Shown here in pieces: positions 16,980 to 25,513 of a stretch of 64,000 bases of DNA (the stretch's first letter is position 1; each line of letters opens with the position of its first letter). The DNA comes from Candidatus Faecalibacterium faecigallinarum. Its GTDB lineage: Bacteria > Bacillota > Clostridia > Oscillospirales > Ruminococcaceae. The notes under the pieces are model-generated. The model had not been told where the DNA came from. It saw nothing but the letters and a program-made list of their open reading frames with translations, and searched no databases. The stretch is taken from assembly GCA_019119685.1 (NCBI GenBank), contig DWWN01000031.1:1-64000 (forward strand), written 5' to 3'. The position numbers and the translations under genes are program-made.

Positions 16980-17161
16980 ATACCTGCTTTGTATCCTGCA
17001 TCATGCAGCCCGCGCATGGTTCCAAGCCTGCGCCGCGCCAGAGGCAGAGGGCCGGCCCATGCAAAAAAGGAATGCTTCTTCATGAAATGCAAGTATTGGA
17101 CATCGCCGCCGCTCCCGCGCTATACTACGAGCAGACGAACTACAGCAAGGAGGTATCTGCT

Positions 17162-17719
17162 ATGAAAAAGAACATCGGAAACGCACTGGCCCTTTACCCC
17201 ACCCCGCTCGTGGTGGTGGGCGCCATGGTAAACGGCAAGCCCAACTGGCTGCTGGTAGGGCACCTGGGCATCATGGGCCACGACCACGTCATGGTCAGCC
17301 TGGCCAAGGCCCACTACACCAATCAGGGCATCCGGGCCACCGGCAAGCTCTCCATCAACATCGTGGACGAGGCGCTTTTGCCCAAGGCAGACCGCGCGGG
17401 CTGCGTCAGCGGCCACAAAGAGGACAAGTCCGGCCTGTTCCGCTGGGAAATGAGCGAAAACGGCGTCCCCATGATCGCCGACGCCCCGGTGGTGATGGTC
17501 TGCACCGCAGCGGACTTCTACGGCACCCCCGGCTTTGACAACGTCATCTGCACCATCGACGCCACCTACGCCGACGAGAAGGTGCTGGACCAGGACGGCA
17601 AACTGGATTACAGCGTGCTGAAGCCGGTGCTGTTCGAGATGCCGACCTACCAGTACCTCAAGACCGGCGAGGTGCTGGGCAAGTGCATGACCTTTGGCAA
17701 GGAATGCGCGCAGGAATGA
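17162..17719 (+). CDS. Flavin reductase-like (flavoredoxin) domain protein
   Basis: A 185-residue cytosolic FMN-binding split-barrel protein of the flavin reductase/DIM6-NTAB type. Visible features are LYPTPLVVVGAMVNGKPN at the N-terminus, a GHDHVMVSLAKAHYTNQGIRATGKLSINIVDE core, and a Cys-containing DRAGCVSGH. The ATG at 17162 follows AAGGAGG; a longer reading from 16973 has no support. TTGGAC and TATACT (17096-17126) are present but with a wide 19-bp spacer. The aldo/keto reductase gene follows by 34 bp. Confidence 0.88.
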   Translation: MKKNIGNALALYPTPLVVVGAMVNGKPNWLLVGHLGIMGHDHVMVSLAKAHYTNQGIRATGKLSINIVDEALLPKADRAGCVSGHKEDKSGLFRWEMSENGVPMIADAPVVMVCTAADFYGTPGFDNVICTIDATYADEKVLDQDGKLDYSVLKPVLFEMPTYQYLKTGEVLGKCMTFGKECAQE

Positions 17720-17753
17720 GCGGCCGCGCCGGCCAGGCAGAAAGGAGCACTTT

Positions 17754-18758
17754 ATGGAATACACCAAACTGGGCAAGACCGGCATCACCGTTTCCAAGCT
17801 GTGCGTGGGCTGCATGAGCTTTGGCAAGGCGGGCACCATGCACGACTGGACGCTGGACGAGGCCGAGAGCGAGAAGGTCATCCGCCACGCGCTGGACCTG
17901 GGCATCAACTTTTTCGACACAGCCAACGGCTATTCTGCCGGCACCAGCGAGGAATACCTGGGCCGCGCGCTCAAAAACAACGTGGCGCGCGACAAGGTCG
18001 TCATCGCGTCCAAGGTCTATTTCAACCCCGGCCGCCTCTCTCGGGAGGCCATCCTGCGGGAGATCGACGGCACCCTCAAACGGCTGGGCACCGACTATCT
18101 GGACCTGTACATCATCCACCGCTTTGACTACGACACCCCCATCGAGGAAACCATGGAGGCCCTGCATGACCTGGTCAAGGCGGGCAAGGTGCGGGCGCTG
18201 GGCGCTTCGGCCATGTACGGCTACCAGTTCTACAATATGCAGCTGGCCGCCCGCGACCACGGCTGGACCCCCTTCTCGGCCATGGAGAACCACTATAACC
18301 TCCTTTACCGCGAGGACGAGCGGGAGCTGATCCCCATCTGCAAACAGATGGGCGTCACACTGATGCCCTACAGCCCGCTGGCCGCCGGGCATCTGACCCG
18401 CCCCACCTGGGAGGCCGACACCCTGCGGGCCCGGACCGACCGGGTGGCCATGGGCAAGTACGACCGGATGGAACAGCAGGATATCCAGATCGTCCAGCGG
18501 GTCTACGAGCTGGCCGAACAAAAGGGCTGCAAAATGTCCCAGATCGCCATTGCCTGGCAGTGGGCAAAGGGCGTGGCCTCGCCCATCATCGGGGCCACCA
18601 AAGCCCGCTATCTGGACGACGCCGCCGGCGCGCTGGACGTGCAGCTGACCGGCGAGGACGTGGCCTATCTGGAAGAATGCTACGTCCCCCACCCCATCGT
18701 CGGCGCCATCAGCGCCAACCCGCCTGAGGGCGTGGTGCTGCTGGACGAGAAAAAGTAA
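17754..18758 (+). CDS. Aldo/keto reductase (YajO/Tas-like)
   Basis: A 334-residue NADPH-dependent (beta/alpha)8-barrel oxidoreductase. It opens MEYTKLGKTGITVSKLCVGC. The catalytic tetrad is recognisable: Asp-Tyr in FFDTANGYS, Lys in VVIASKVYF and His in IIHRFDYDTP. The cofactor end has SPIIGATKARYLDDA. The start has AAAGGAG upstream. It probably forms an operon with the flavin reductase-like gene, ended by a terminator. The natural substrate is unknown. Confidence 0.93.
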   Translation: MEYTKLGKTGITVSKLCVGCMSFGKAGTMHDWTLDEAESEKVIRHALDLGINFFDTANGYSAGTSEEYLGRALKNNVARDKVVIASKVYFNPGRLSREAILREIDGTLKRLGTDYLDLYIIHRFDYDTPIEETMEALHDLVKAGKVRALGASAMYGYQFYNMQLAARDHGWTPFSAMENHYNLLYREDERELIPICKQMGVTLMPYSPLAAGHLTRPTWEADTLRARTDRVAMGKYDRMEQQDIQIVQRVYELAEQKGCKMSQIAIAWQWAKGVASPIIGATKARYLDDAAGALDVQLTGEDVAYLEECYVPHPIVGAISANPPEGVVLLDEKK

Positions 18759-18774
18759 ACCGCAAGCATAAAAG

Positions 18775-18804
18775 GGCCGCCTCCCCTGCCGGGAGACGGC
18801 CTTT
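18775..18804 (+). terminator. Terminator after the aldo/keto reductase
   Basis: GGCCGCCTCCC/GGGAGACGGCC stem with a short TTT tail, 16 bp after the stop codon. Confidence 0.65.
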
Positions 18805-18809
18805 GCTGC

Positions 18810-18852
18810 TATAGCCAAACGTATAGCCAAACGCCGCGCCTTCTGCTATACT
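18810..18852 (+). promoter_or_regulatory. Promoter with a tandem 12-bp repeat, upstream of the CAT-family gene
   Basis: TATAGCCAAACG occurs twice back to back (18810-18821, 18822-18833). The second copy supplies a weak -35 (TAGCCA), 17 bp before TATACT (18847-18852). Transcription would begin inside the adjoining inverted-repeat element. Confidence 0.5.
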
Positions 18853-18853
18853 A

Positions 18854-19014
18854 GGGTGTATCTGAAAACTCCCCAATACTGCTCAATTCTACCAAAAAGC
18901 GCATCTGCCGCGTTGCAGTCGCTTGCATTCCACAAAGGAGTGCGGCGCTCCTGCGCCTTGCAGCTGCATCTTTTTGGCGAATTGTTCAGCATTTTTGAAT
19001 TCTCAGATACACCC
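18854..19014. mobile_element. MITE-like element, 161 bp
   Basis: Begins GGGTGTATCTGA and ends with its exact complement TCAGATACACCC. The match continues imperfectly for about 45 bp (CAATTC..CCAAAAAG against CTTTTTGGCGAATTG). There is no coding sequence, so it fits a non-autonomous miniature inverted-repeat element. A clear target duplication is not visible. It lies directly after a -10 box and ends 29 bp before the CAT-family gene. Confidence 0.7.
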
Positions 19015-19043
19015 CAAACCCAAAACACGCAAGGAGGCCGCGT

Positions 19044-19670
19044 ATGCAAATCGTTGAGAAAGAATCCTGGCCCCGGCGGGAGGTCTACGAGTTTTTCGCC
19101 GGGATGTCCCATCCCTTTTACGCTTTGACTTTTCCGGTGGACGTGACGCCGCTGCGGGCCTGGTGCAAAGAGCAGGGGCTGTCCTTTTATGCGGCCATGG
19201 TCTATGGGGTGACCAAAGCCATGGAGCGGGCAGACGCCTTTTTGTACAAGGACCGGGGCGGGCAGATCGTCAAGGTGGACCGGCTGGTCCCCAGCTTCAC
19301 CGACCTGCACCCGGGCAGCGAGCAATTCCACATCGTCACGCTGGAAGCCGGGGACGACCTGGCGGACTTCTGCCGGCGGGCCAGGGCAAAGTCCGCCGCC
19401 CAGACCGCTTTTATCTCGGAGAGCGGCCCGTGGGCCCCGGACGAGCTGGTCTATTTTTCCTGTCTGCCATGGTTCCCGCTCACCGCAGCGACCAACGAGC
19501 GGGACGCCGACCCGTCCGACTCCATCCCTCGCGTGACCTGGGGCCGCTGGGAAGAGCGGGACGGCCGCACCCTTTTATCCCTCAGCCTGGAACTGAACCA
19601 CCGCCTGCTGGACGGCGCCCATGTGGGCCGCTTCTACGCCGAGCTGAACGCCTGGCTGCAAACGCTGTGA
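19044..19670 (+). CDS. Chloramphenicol acetyltransferase-family acyltransferase
   Basis: A 208-residue cytosolic acyl-CoA-dependent acyltransferase of the CAT fold; functional CATs form trimers. The C-terminal HxxxDG catalytic motif is present as NHRLLDGAHVGRF. The N-terminal half has the usual HPFYALTFPVDVT and GLSFYAAMVYGVTKAM. The length matches CAT. The catalytic His is kept, but whether chloramphenicol is the substrate cannot be told; many chromosomal members have unknown acceptors. GCAAGGAGG precedes the start. Its leader would consist mostly of the MITE-like hairpin. Confidence 0.85.
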   Translation: MQIVEKESWPRREVYEFFAGMSHPFYALTFPVDVTPLRAWCKEQGLSFYAAMVYGVTKAMERADAFLYKDRGGQIVKVDRLVPSFTDLHPGSEQFHIVTLEAGDDLADFCRRARAKSAAQTAFISESGPWAPDELVYFSCLPWFPLTAATNERDADPSDSIPRVTWGRWEERDGRTLLSLSLELNHRLLDGAHVGRFYAELNAWLQTL

Positions 19671-19691
19671 GCCGTTCACATCCCAAACAGG

Positions 19692-19740
19692 AAAAAAGCC
19701 TTGCCTGTACACGCGCACGCCGTGCAGGCAGGGCTTTTTT
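19692..19740. terminator. Strong intrinsic terminator
   Basis: A6-GCCTTGCCTG..CAGGCAGGGC-T6 hairpin, usable in both directions. It ends the CAT-family transcript and can also stop transcripts from the RHH gene. Confidence 0.85.
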
Positions 19741-19780
19741 GTGCTGGGCAGCAAAAAGGCCGCCCCCGCGGGGCGGTCCT

Positions 19781-19960
19781 TCAGGTTTTGGGCGGCTCGT
19801 CGTCCATATTGGCAAGGGCGTATTCAATGCACTGAATGACAAACTGGTTGCGGGATATATCAATGGCGGCCGCCTTCCGGTCTACCGTTTCCAACAAATC
19901 GGCAGAAATCCTTATCGTTACAACCTCTTTTTCAAGTTTTCTGGGTATAAATTTCGCCAT
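19781..19960 (-). CDS. Small ribbon-helix-helix (CopG-like) protein, 59 aa
   Basis: A short gene on the minus strand. The product runs MAKFIPRKLEKEVVTIRISA, then DLLETVDRKAAAIDISRNQF, then a helix ending ALANMDDEPPKT. The beta strand (VVTIRIS) followed by two helices is the ribbon-helix-helix DNA-binding pattern, so it is probably a dimeric repressor. AGAGAGG precedes the ATG and a TATAAT lies about 35 bp upstream. A hairpin with a T-run overlaps its stop codon (19753-19784). No toxin partner is adjacent; the gene diverges from the 134-residue protein gene at 20099. Confidence 0.72.
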   Translation of the reverse strand: MAKFIPRKLEKEVVTIRISADLLETVDRKAAAIDISRNQFVIQCIEYALANMDDEPPKT

Positions 19961-20098
19961 ACGACATTTTCCTCTCTTGTCTCATTATACGCATTTTGCT
20001 ATTATAATGATATGATGATTTTTAACATCAAAAGACATGCAGTTAAAAGAATCATTTTAGCAATCAAATAACGAACACAACAGACAGGAGGAATCTTC

Positions 20099-20503
20099 AT
20101 GCGTGAACAGGACAAGCTGCACATCCGCGAAAACGTCCAGGCTATGTACATCTTTGAGCTGCTGATGGGCTGGCTGGACCGCTCCATCCTCACCCCCGAG
20201 CAGGACGACAAGATCGAAAACGTCTTTGCCAAGGGCGCTGCGGTCAACCGGCTGTACGGCGAGATGATGGAGTCCTACAGCCGGCTGTCCGAACGGCTGC
20301 ACCCCGGCAAGGAGGACGACGCGGACGTGGAAGTGTTCTTCAACTGCGCGCTGGATATGTGCGAGGAAGTAGGCCTGAAAATGTACCGCTACGGCCGCTA
20401 CTATGCCCTCCACCCCGAGGCTTTCCCCGCCATGTACGACGATTACGCCTCCTATTACCTGCACGAGGCCGGGCAGGAGCAAAGCGCAGACGCCCCTGTA
20501 TAA
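20099..20503 (+). CDS. Hypothetical protein, 134 aa
   Basis: Not recognised. It is predicted soluble, mostly helical and acidic, beginning MREQDKLHIRENVQAMYIFE and ending in a Tyr-rich stretch (MYRYGRYYALHPEAF, YDDYASYYLHEAG). There is no signal peptide, membrane segment or cysteine cluster. CAGGAGG upstream gives a strong start. It lies 53 bp ahead of a class B PBP gene on the same strand and could be co-transcribed with it. Confidence 0.7.
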   Translation: MREQDKLHIRENVQAMYIFELLMGWLDRSILTPEQDDKIENVFAKGAAVNRLYGEMMESYSRLSERLHPGKEDDADVEVFFNCALDMCEEVGLKMYRYGRYYALHPEAFPAMYDDYASYYLHEAGQEQSADAPV

Positions 20504-20556
20504 ATCCGCCCGCGGCGGCGCACACTCTCACCAAAAGGTGGGAAGGGGGCCTGTCC

Positions 20557-22158
20557 ATGCAGGCGCGCAGGCTGGCCGCCGTGTACGCGGCTTTGTTGGC
20601 GGGGTTCGCGGTGGTGCTGTGCCGGCTGTATCTGGCCGCCAGCAACACCGGCTACGCCGCCCGGGCCGCCGGCCAGAGCGCCGTCACCCTCCGCCTGCCC
20701 GCCCGCCGGGGCAACTTTTACGACTGCGACGGCCTGCCCCTCACCGGGCTGGACGAGACATGGTACGCCCTGTGCCTGCCGGGCGAGAGCAGCTATGTCC
20801 GCCTGTACGACGCGGCCACGGCGGCGGGCCAGGCCGAGCTGTACCAGCGGCGGAACGCCGCCTCCCCGTTCCTGCTGGAAGTGACGCAGGACGTGGCCAG
20901 CCTCGGGGTGTACACCTACCCCGCCGCCCGGCGGTACTGCGCCGTCCCCCTCTGCCAGCACCTGATCGGCTATCTGGACGGGGAAGGCCGGGGCGTGTCC
21001 GGGCTGGAAGCCGCCCTGGACGAAGTGCTGGCCGGCAGCGGCGGACAGGACACCGTCACCTGCACCGTCACCGGCCAGGGGCGGCTGGTGGAGGGCACCG
21101 GGCCCGTCTACACCCCCGCCGCCTTTGACGGGGCCGGGGTGCAGCTGACCATCTCCCGGCCCATCCAGCGGGCGGCCGAGGCGGTGGCCGCCGAGACCAT
21201 GACCTCGGGCTGCATCCTGGTGCTGGACGTGGACACCGCCCAGGTGCGGGCCAGCGTCAGCCTGCCCGGCTACGACCCCGGCAACGTCTCGGCCAGCCTG
21301 GACGACGCCGGCAGTCCCCTGCTGGACCGGACCCTGGCCGCCTATGCGGTGGGCTCGGTGTTCAAGCCGGTGCTGGCCGCCGCCGCGCTGGAAGCCGGTT
21401 TGGACGGTCTGACGGTGGAATGTCCGGGCTACACGGTGGTGGACGGGCAGGTGTTCCGCTGTGCGTCGGGCACGGCGCACGGCACGGTGGACCTGGCCGC
21501 CGCCCTGGAAAAAAGCTGCAACGGCTATTTCATCCGCCTGGGGCAGGCGCTCGGGGCTGAAACGGTGCTGGACGCCGCCCGCCAGCTGGGCTTTGGGCGG
21601 CGGGTGCGGGTGGCCGGCAGCCTGCAGTCGGCCGCGGGGGTCCTGCCTGCGCTGGACACCCTGGGCGCGTCGGGCCAGCTGGCCAACTTCAGTTTCGGAC
21701 AGGGACAGCTGCTGGCCACGCCTTTGCAGGTGGCCGCCATGATGAACACCATCGCGGCGGGGGGCGTCTACCGCGCCCCCTCCTTTCTCCTGCGCACCCT
21801 GGACGAGGCCACCGGCGAAACGCAGGAAAGCGCCTCGCTGCCGGCGGCGCGGCAGGTGTTTTCGGCTTCCACCGCCCAGCGCCTGCGGGAACTGCTGGCC
21901 GGGGTGGTGGCCGAGGGCACCGGCCGGGAGGCCGCGCCCCTCTACGGCGACGCCGCCGGCAAGACCGGCACCGCCCAGACCGGGCAGTTCACCGCCAGCG
22001 GCGAAGAAAAAATGAACCTCTGGTTCGCGGGCTTCTGCCCCGCCGGGGACCCCCAGTACACCGTCGTGGTCCTGCAGGACGGCCAGACCCAGCCGGCCCA
22101 TTCCAGCGCGGCCGTCTTTGCCCAGGTGTGCGAAGCGCTGTGGCTGCTGGAACAGTAA
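20557..22158 (+). CDS. Class B penicillin-binding protein (PBP2/PbpA-like transpeptidase)
   Basis: A 533-residue membrane-anchored D,D-transpeptidase that crosslinks peptidoglycan. One N-terminal helix (about 7-28) is followed by a short dimerisation-type domain and a transpeptidase domain from about 195. All active-site motifs are present: S267-VF-K270, S320-C-N322 and K469-T-G471. It lacks PASTA domains and is shorter than typical SpoVD, resembling the PbpA group usually paired with an FtsW/RodA; no such partner is adjacent. The ATG at 20557 follows GGAAGGGGG; a longer reading from 20359 would overlap the previous gene. Confidence 0.9.
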   Translation: MQARRLAAVYAALLAGFAVVLCRLYLAASNTGYAARAAGQSAVTLRLPARRGNFYDCDGLPLTGLDETWYALCLPGESSYVRLYDAATAAGQAELYQRRNAASPFLLEVTQDVASLGVYTYPAARRYCAVPLCQHLIGYLDGEGRGVSGLEAALDEVLAGSGGQDTVTCTVTGQGRLVEGTGPVYTPAAFDGAGVQLTISRPIQRAAEAVAAETMTSGCILVLDVDTAQVRASVSLPGYDPGNVSASLDDAGSPLLDRTLAAYAVGSVFKPVLAAAALEAGLDGLTVECPGYTVVDGQVFRCASGTAHGTVDLAAALEKSCNGYFIRLGQALGAETVLDAARQLGFGRRVRVAGSLQSAAGVLPALDTLGASGQLANFSFGQGQLLATPLQVAAMMNTIAAGGVYRAPSFLLRTLDEATGETQESASLPAARQVFSASTAQRLRELLAGVVAEGTGREAAPLYGDAAGKTGTAQTGQFTASGEEKMNLWFAGFCPAGDPQYTVVVLQDGQTQPAHSSAAVFAQVCEALWLLEQ

Positions 22159-22175
22159 AAAATCACGCGCACATC

Positions 22176-22204
22176 TTGCTTTTATCTGCCGCTTGTGCTA
22201 TTCT
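22176..22204 (+). promoter_or_regulatory. Promoter of secG
   Basis: TTGCTT, 17-bp spacer and TATTCT, 67 bp before secG. Confidence 0.6.
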
Positions 22205-22271
22205 ATAGAAGTATTTTCATGCAAAGTCTCAGGGGGCCTGCCCCCGAATAGGTTAAAGGAGCGTTCTACAC

Positions 22272-22520
22272 ATGACAGTTTACGAGATTGTCGGCGGCGT
22301 TGTCCTGCTGATCGTTTCCCTGGTGATCCTCGTGCTGACCCTGCTGCAGCACACCCATGGTCAGGGCCTGTCCAGCGCCATCGGCGGCGGGGTCCAGGGC
22401 GCCAACACCACCCGGCTGAGCCCGGCCGACCAGATGCTGGCCAAAGTCACCCGCATTGCCGGCGTGATCTTCTTTGTGGTGGCGATCGCCGCCTGCGTGC
22501 TGTCCAGCCGGTTAGGCTGA
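22272..22520 (+). CDS. secG: Preprotein translocase subunit SecG
   Basis: An 82-residue membrane subunit of the SecYEG channel. Two hydrophobic helices (about 5-25 and 58-78) flank a loop with HGQGLSSAIGGG, the conserved SecG turn. The length is usual for Firmicutes. AAAGGAG lies upstream. secG next to rnr is a common Gram-positive pairing; smpB is not adjacent here. Confidence 0.93.
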   Translation: MTVYEIVGGVVLLIVSLVILVLTLLQHTHGQGLSSAIGGGVQGANTTRLSPADQMLAKVTRIAGVIFFVVAIAACVLSSRLG

Positions 22521-22675
22521 GCCGCCGACCGCGTCCTGCGGACGAAACAGGGAGGCGGCTCAGGCTGCGTAGCCGAGGCGCTGCCGGTGGCAGAAACAGC
22601 CGAGGCGGAGCAGGGGCCGCCGTCCAAATTTGCAAGCGGGCTGCGTCCCGCGCCGGAAATTTGGGCAACGGCAAC

Positions 22676-22697
22676 CCGGAGCCGCGCTCCGGTTTTT
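22676..22697 (+). terminator. Terminator downstream of secG
   Basis: CCGGAGC-CGC-GCTCCGG followed by TTTTT. Confidence 0.7.
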
Positions 22698-22822
22698 ACA
22701 AGCGCCCTCCGCGGCGCGCCGGAAAAACCGGCTAAGCGCAAGAGGATTGAGCCGTAACCGCAAGAAAATGCCAGGCAAGGGCTGTGTCCCCCTGGAGCGT
22801 GCAGGCGCCTGCACGCCGAAAA

Positions 22823-22850
22823 GGCCCCGCAGCAACGCGGGGCTGTTTTT
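22823..22850 (+). terminator. Second terminator-like hairpin upstream of rnr
   Basis: GGCCCCGC-AGCAAC-GCGGGGCT followed by GTTTTT. Together with the hairpin at 22676 it is the only clear content of the 426-bp secG-rnr gap. It may insulate rnr or attenuate readthrough from secG; no rnr promoter is obvious. Confidence 0.65.
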
Positions 22851-22946
22851 GTGTCCGGGCCGTAAGGAGAAGCGCCCGGCTGTGAAGTCGCGCCCGCCCG
22901 AAGCAGCAGGCGGTGCGCCGAAGGATGTGAAGGAGAATTTACCTGT

Positions 22947-25061
22947 ATGCCAATGAGAGATAAGATCGAGCGGGCCATCCAGATGCAGCCCTGCACCGTC
23001 AGGGACCTGAAGGCCAAATTCGGCGGGGACCGCGCCGCCGACCGCAAAGTGATGGAAGCGCTGGACGAGCTGGTCCGGGAGGCTGTGGTCTGCCAGACTG
23101 AGGGCGTCTTTTTCACGGTGCGGTCGGGCCGCAAGGACAAGGCCCTGCCCTGCACCCTGGTCAAGCTGGGCAAAAACTTTGGGTTTGCCATGCTGGAGGA
23201 CGGTTCGGGCGATATCTTCATCCCCGGCCGGCTGATGAAGGGCGCCATGCCCGGCGACCGCGTCCTGGTGGAAAAGCTGGCCCATCCCCGCGTGGAGGGC
23301 AGCGACGAGGGCGAGATCCTGGCCGTGCTGGAACAGAAGAACAATCTGGTGGGCACCACCCGCCGGATCGGCGGCAAGCTGGTGTTCGTGCCGGACGACT
23401 GCCCCGCCATCTCGATGCAGATTTTGCGGGACAGCGAGGGCGGCGCCAAGGACGGCGATAAGGTCGCCGTGGAGATCCGCGCCCGCGGGATGCGCCAGGA
23501 GGACCACCGGGTGGCGGTGGTCATGCGGTTCGGCTCCAGCGAGGAGGCCAAGCGCTGCGCCAAGGCCCTGCTGTATGCCCGGGACGTCCACGTCCGCTTC
23601 CCCGAGCCGGTGCGGGAGGAAGCCAAAAAACTGGAAGGGGCCGCTGTCACCGACGCCGACACCCAGGGCCGGATGGACCTGCGCGCCCTGCCCATCTTCA
23701 CCATCGACAGCGCCGAGACCAAGGACATCGACGACGCCATCAGCCTGAACCAGACCCCCGACGGCTTTGAGCTGGGGGTGCACATCGCCGATGTGTCCCA
23801 CTACGTCAAGCCGGGCACCGCTCTGGACGACGAAGCCTTTGAGCGGGCCACCAGCGTCTACTATGCCGACCAGGTGGTGCCCATGCTGCCCAAGCAGCTG
23901 TCCAACGGCATCTGCAGCCTGAACGAAGGCGAGCTGCGCCTGGCTTTCTCCTGCCTGATGCACCTGGACAAAGAGGGCAAGCTCATCAACTACAAGTTCG
24001 TCAAGTCGGTCATCCGCAGCCGGGTCAAGGGCGTGTACAGCGAGATCAACGCCCTGCTGGCCGGCACCGCCGACACCGAGATCCAGTACAAATACGCCGA
24101 GGTGGCCGGCCAGCTGCCCGCCATGAAAGCCCTGTACACCCTGCGGGCCGGCCTACGCCGGGAGCGCGGCTGCATGGACATCGAGAGCGGCGAGGTCAAG
24201 CTGATCCTGGACGACAACGGCCACTGCATCGACGTCAAAAAGCGGGTGCAGGGCGAGAGCGAAGCCATGATCGAGGAGTTCATGCTGCTGGCCAACCAGT
24301 GCGCGGCCCACTTCGCCCGCACCAAGCAGATTCCCTTCGTCTACCGCGTCCACGAAGAACCCAACAGCGAAAAGCTGGAGCGGCTGCACACCCTGCTCAA
24401 GGCCTGCGGCATCAACGACCACTTTGCCAAGGAAGTGCCCGAGCCCAAGGAGCTGAGCGCCATTCTGGAAGGCGTCCGCGGCACCCCCTACGAAAAGATC
24501 ATCCGCACCGGCCTGCTGCGCTGTATGTCCAAGGCTGAGTATCAGCCGGTGCCCAAGGGTCACTACGGCCTGGTGCTGAAGGATTACGCCCACTTCACCA
24601 GCCCCATCCGCCGCTACCCCGACCTGGCCATCCACCGCATCCTGACGGCTCTGCTGGGCGGGATGGACAAGGAGACCATCATCGCCAGCTACACCGACTT
24701 TGCCGAAAAGGTCAGCAAACAGTCCAGCGCCCAGGAAGTGGTGGCCATGCAGATCGAGCGCAAGGCCGAGGACTGCTATAAGGCCGAGTATGCCCGCGCC
24801 CACATCGGCGAGCACCGGGCCGGCACCATCTCGGGCGTCACCCAGCGGGGCGTCTTTGTCGAGCTGGACAACGGCGTCGAGGGCTTTGTCCCTGTGGCCA
24901 GCCTGACCCCCACCGGGGCCCTGCTGACCGAGGGCGTCCGCCTGTCCGACCCTGTCTCGGGCAAGCAGTGGAGCCTGGGCGACAGCATGATGATCACCAT
25001 TGTCCGGGCCGACGTCAACCTGGGCAAGATCGACTTTGAGGCCGCCGCCTCCAACGCCTGA
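22947..25061 (+). CDS. rnr: Ribonuclease R
   Basis: A 704-residue processive 3'-5' exoribonuclease that degrades structured RNA. Domains in order: N-terminal winged helix (about 1-60), cold-shock-like OB domains (about 65-225), the RNB catalytic domain (about 240-570) with the metal-binding motif DSAETKDIDDAIS, and a C-terminal S1 domain (about 620-700: HRAGTISGVTQRGVFVELDNGVEGFV). The length is typical. AAGGAG precedes the ATG. Repeat copy 3 follows 50 bp after the stop. Confidence 0.96.
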   Translation: MPMRDKIERAIQMQPCTVRDLKAKFGGDRAADRKVMEALDELVREAVVCQTEGVFFTVRSGRKDKALPCTLVKLGKNFGFAMLEDGSGDIFIPGRLMKGAMPGDRVLVEKLAHPRVEGSDEGEILAVLEQKNNLVGTTRRIGGKLVFVPDDCPAISMQILRDSEGGAKDGDKVAVEIRARGMRQEDHRVAVVMRFGSSEEAKRCAKALLYARDVHVRFPEPVREEAKKLEGAAVTDADTQGRMDLRALPIFTIDSAETKDIDDAISLNQTPDGFELGVHIADVSHYVKPGTALDDEAFERATSVYYADQVVPMLPKQLSNGICSLNEGELRLAFSCLMHLDKEGKLINYKFVKSVIRSRVKGVYSEINALLAGTADTEIQYKYAEVAGQLPAMKALYTLRAGLRRERGCMDIESGEVKLILDDNGHCIDVKKRVQGESEAMIEEFMLLANQCAAHFARTKQIPFVYRVHEEPNSEKLERLHTLLKACGINDHFAKEVPEPKELSAILEGVRGTPYEKIIRTGLLRCMSKAEYQPVPKGHYGLVLKDYAHFTSPIRRYPDLAIHRILTALLGGMDKETIIASYTDFAEKVSKQSSAQEVVAMQIERKAEDCYKAEYARAHIGEHRAGTISGVTQRGVFVELDNGVEGFVPVASLTPTGALLTEGVRLSDPVSGKQWSLGDSMMITIVRADVNLGKIDFEAAASNA

Positions 25062-25110
25062 CGCCCCCTATCCCAAAAGCCGCCGCGGAGCACCCTGCGG
25101 TAGTTCAGAC

Positions 25111-25321
25111 TGTCAAAAAGTCCCGCCCAGCCGACATGTGCGGATGGGCGGGACACATACAGGGAAATTTGGCGCTGAGAGTGTGCGAGCCGCTTTGCGG
25201 CGAGTGCGCGGTTCAGCGCCAAATTTTGTCCCCAGGGGGATATTAGGGGGAAGGAATTTCTGCCGCGCGGCTGCGCGCAGAAATGGGTTCCCCCTAAAGC
25301 GGGGCGCTTTTGCGACACGCT
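25111..25321 (+). repeat. Four-hairpin intergenic repeat, copy 3
   Basis: Near-ideal copy: TGTCAAAAAGTCCC lead, H1 CGCCCA/TGGGCG, H2 AAATTTGGCGCTGA/TCAGCGCCAAATTT with inner CCGC-TTT-GCGG, H3 TTAGGGGGAA/TTCCCCCTAA with inner ATTTCTGC/GCAGAAAT, H4 imperfect AGCGgGGCGC/GCGaCACGCT. The rest of the 452-bp rnr-nucleotidase gap is AT-rich and contains TTGACA at about 25395 with no matched -10. Confidence 0.9.
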
Positions 25322-25513
25322 AAGTAAAATCTTTCTATATTTTTGGCGATACTGCCCAAGATATTTACATTCATCGGCGCAAAAAGCCGATTTTTGACAG
25401 TTTGGGTCTTGTTTTAGGACGGCTTTTGTGTTATTGTTATGGTAAAGGTATGGCGGGGCCAGTGCGCCCTGCGCAAGCCATATTCCCATCCATTGAATGA
25501 GGAGGACATTTCG

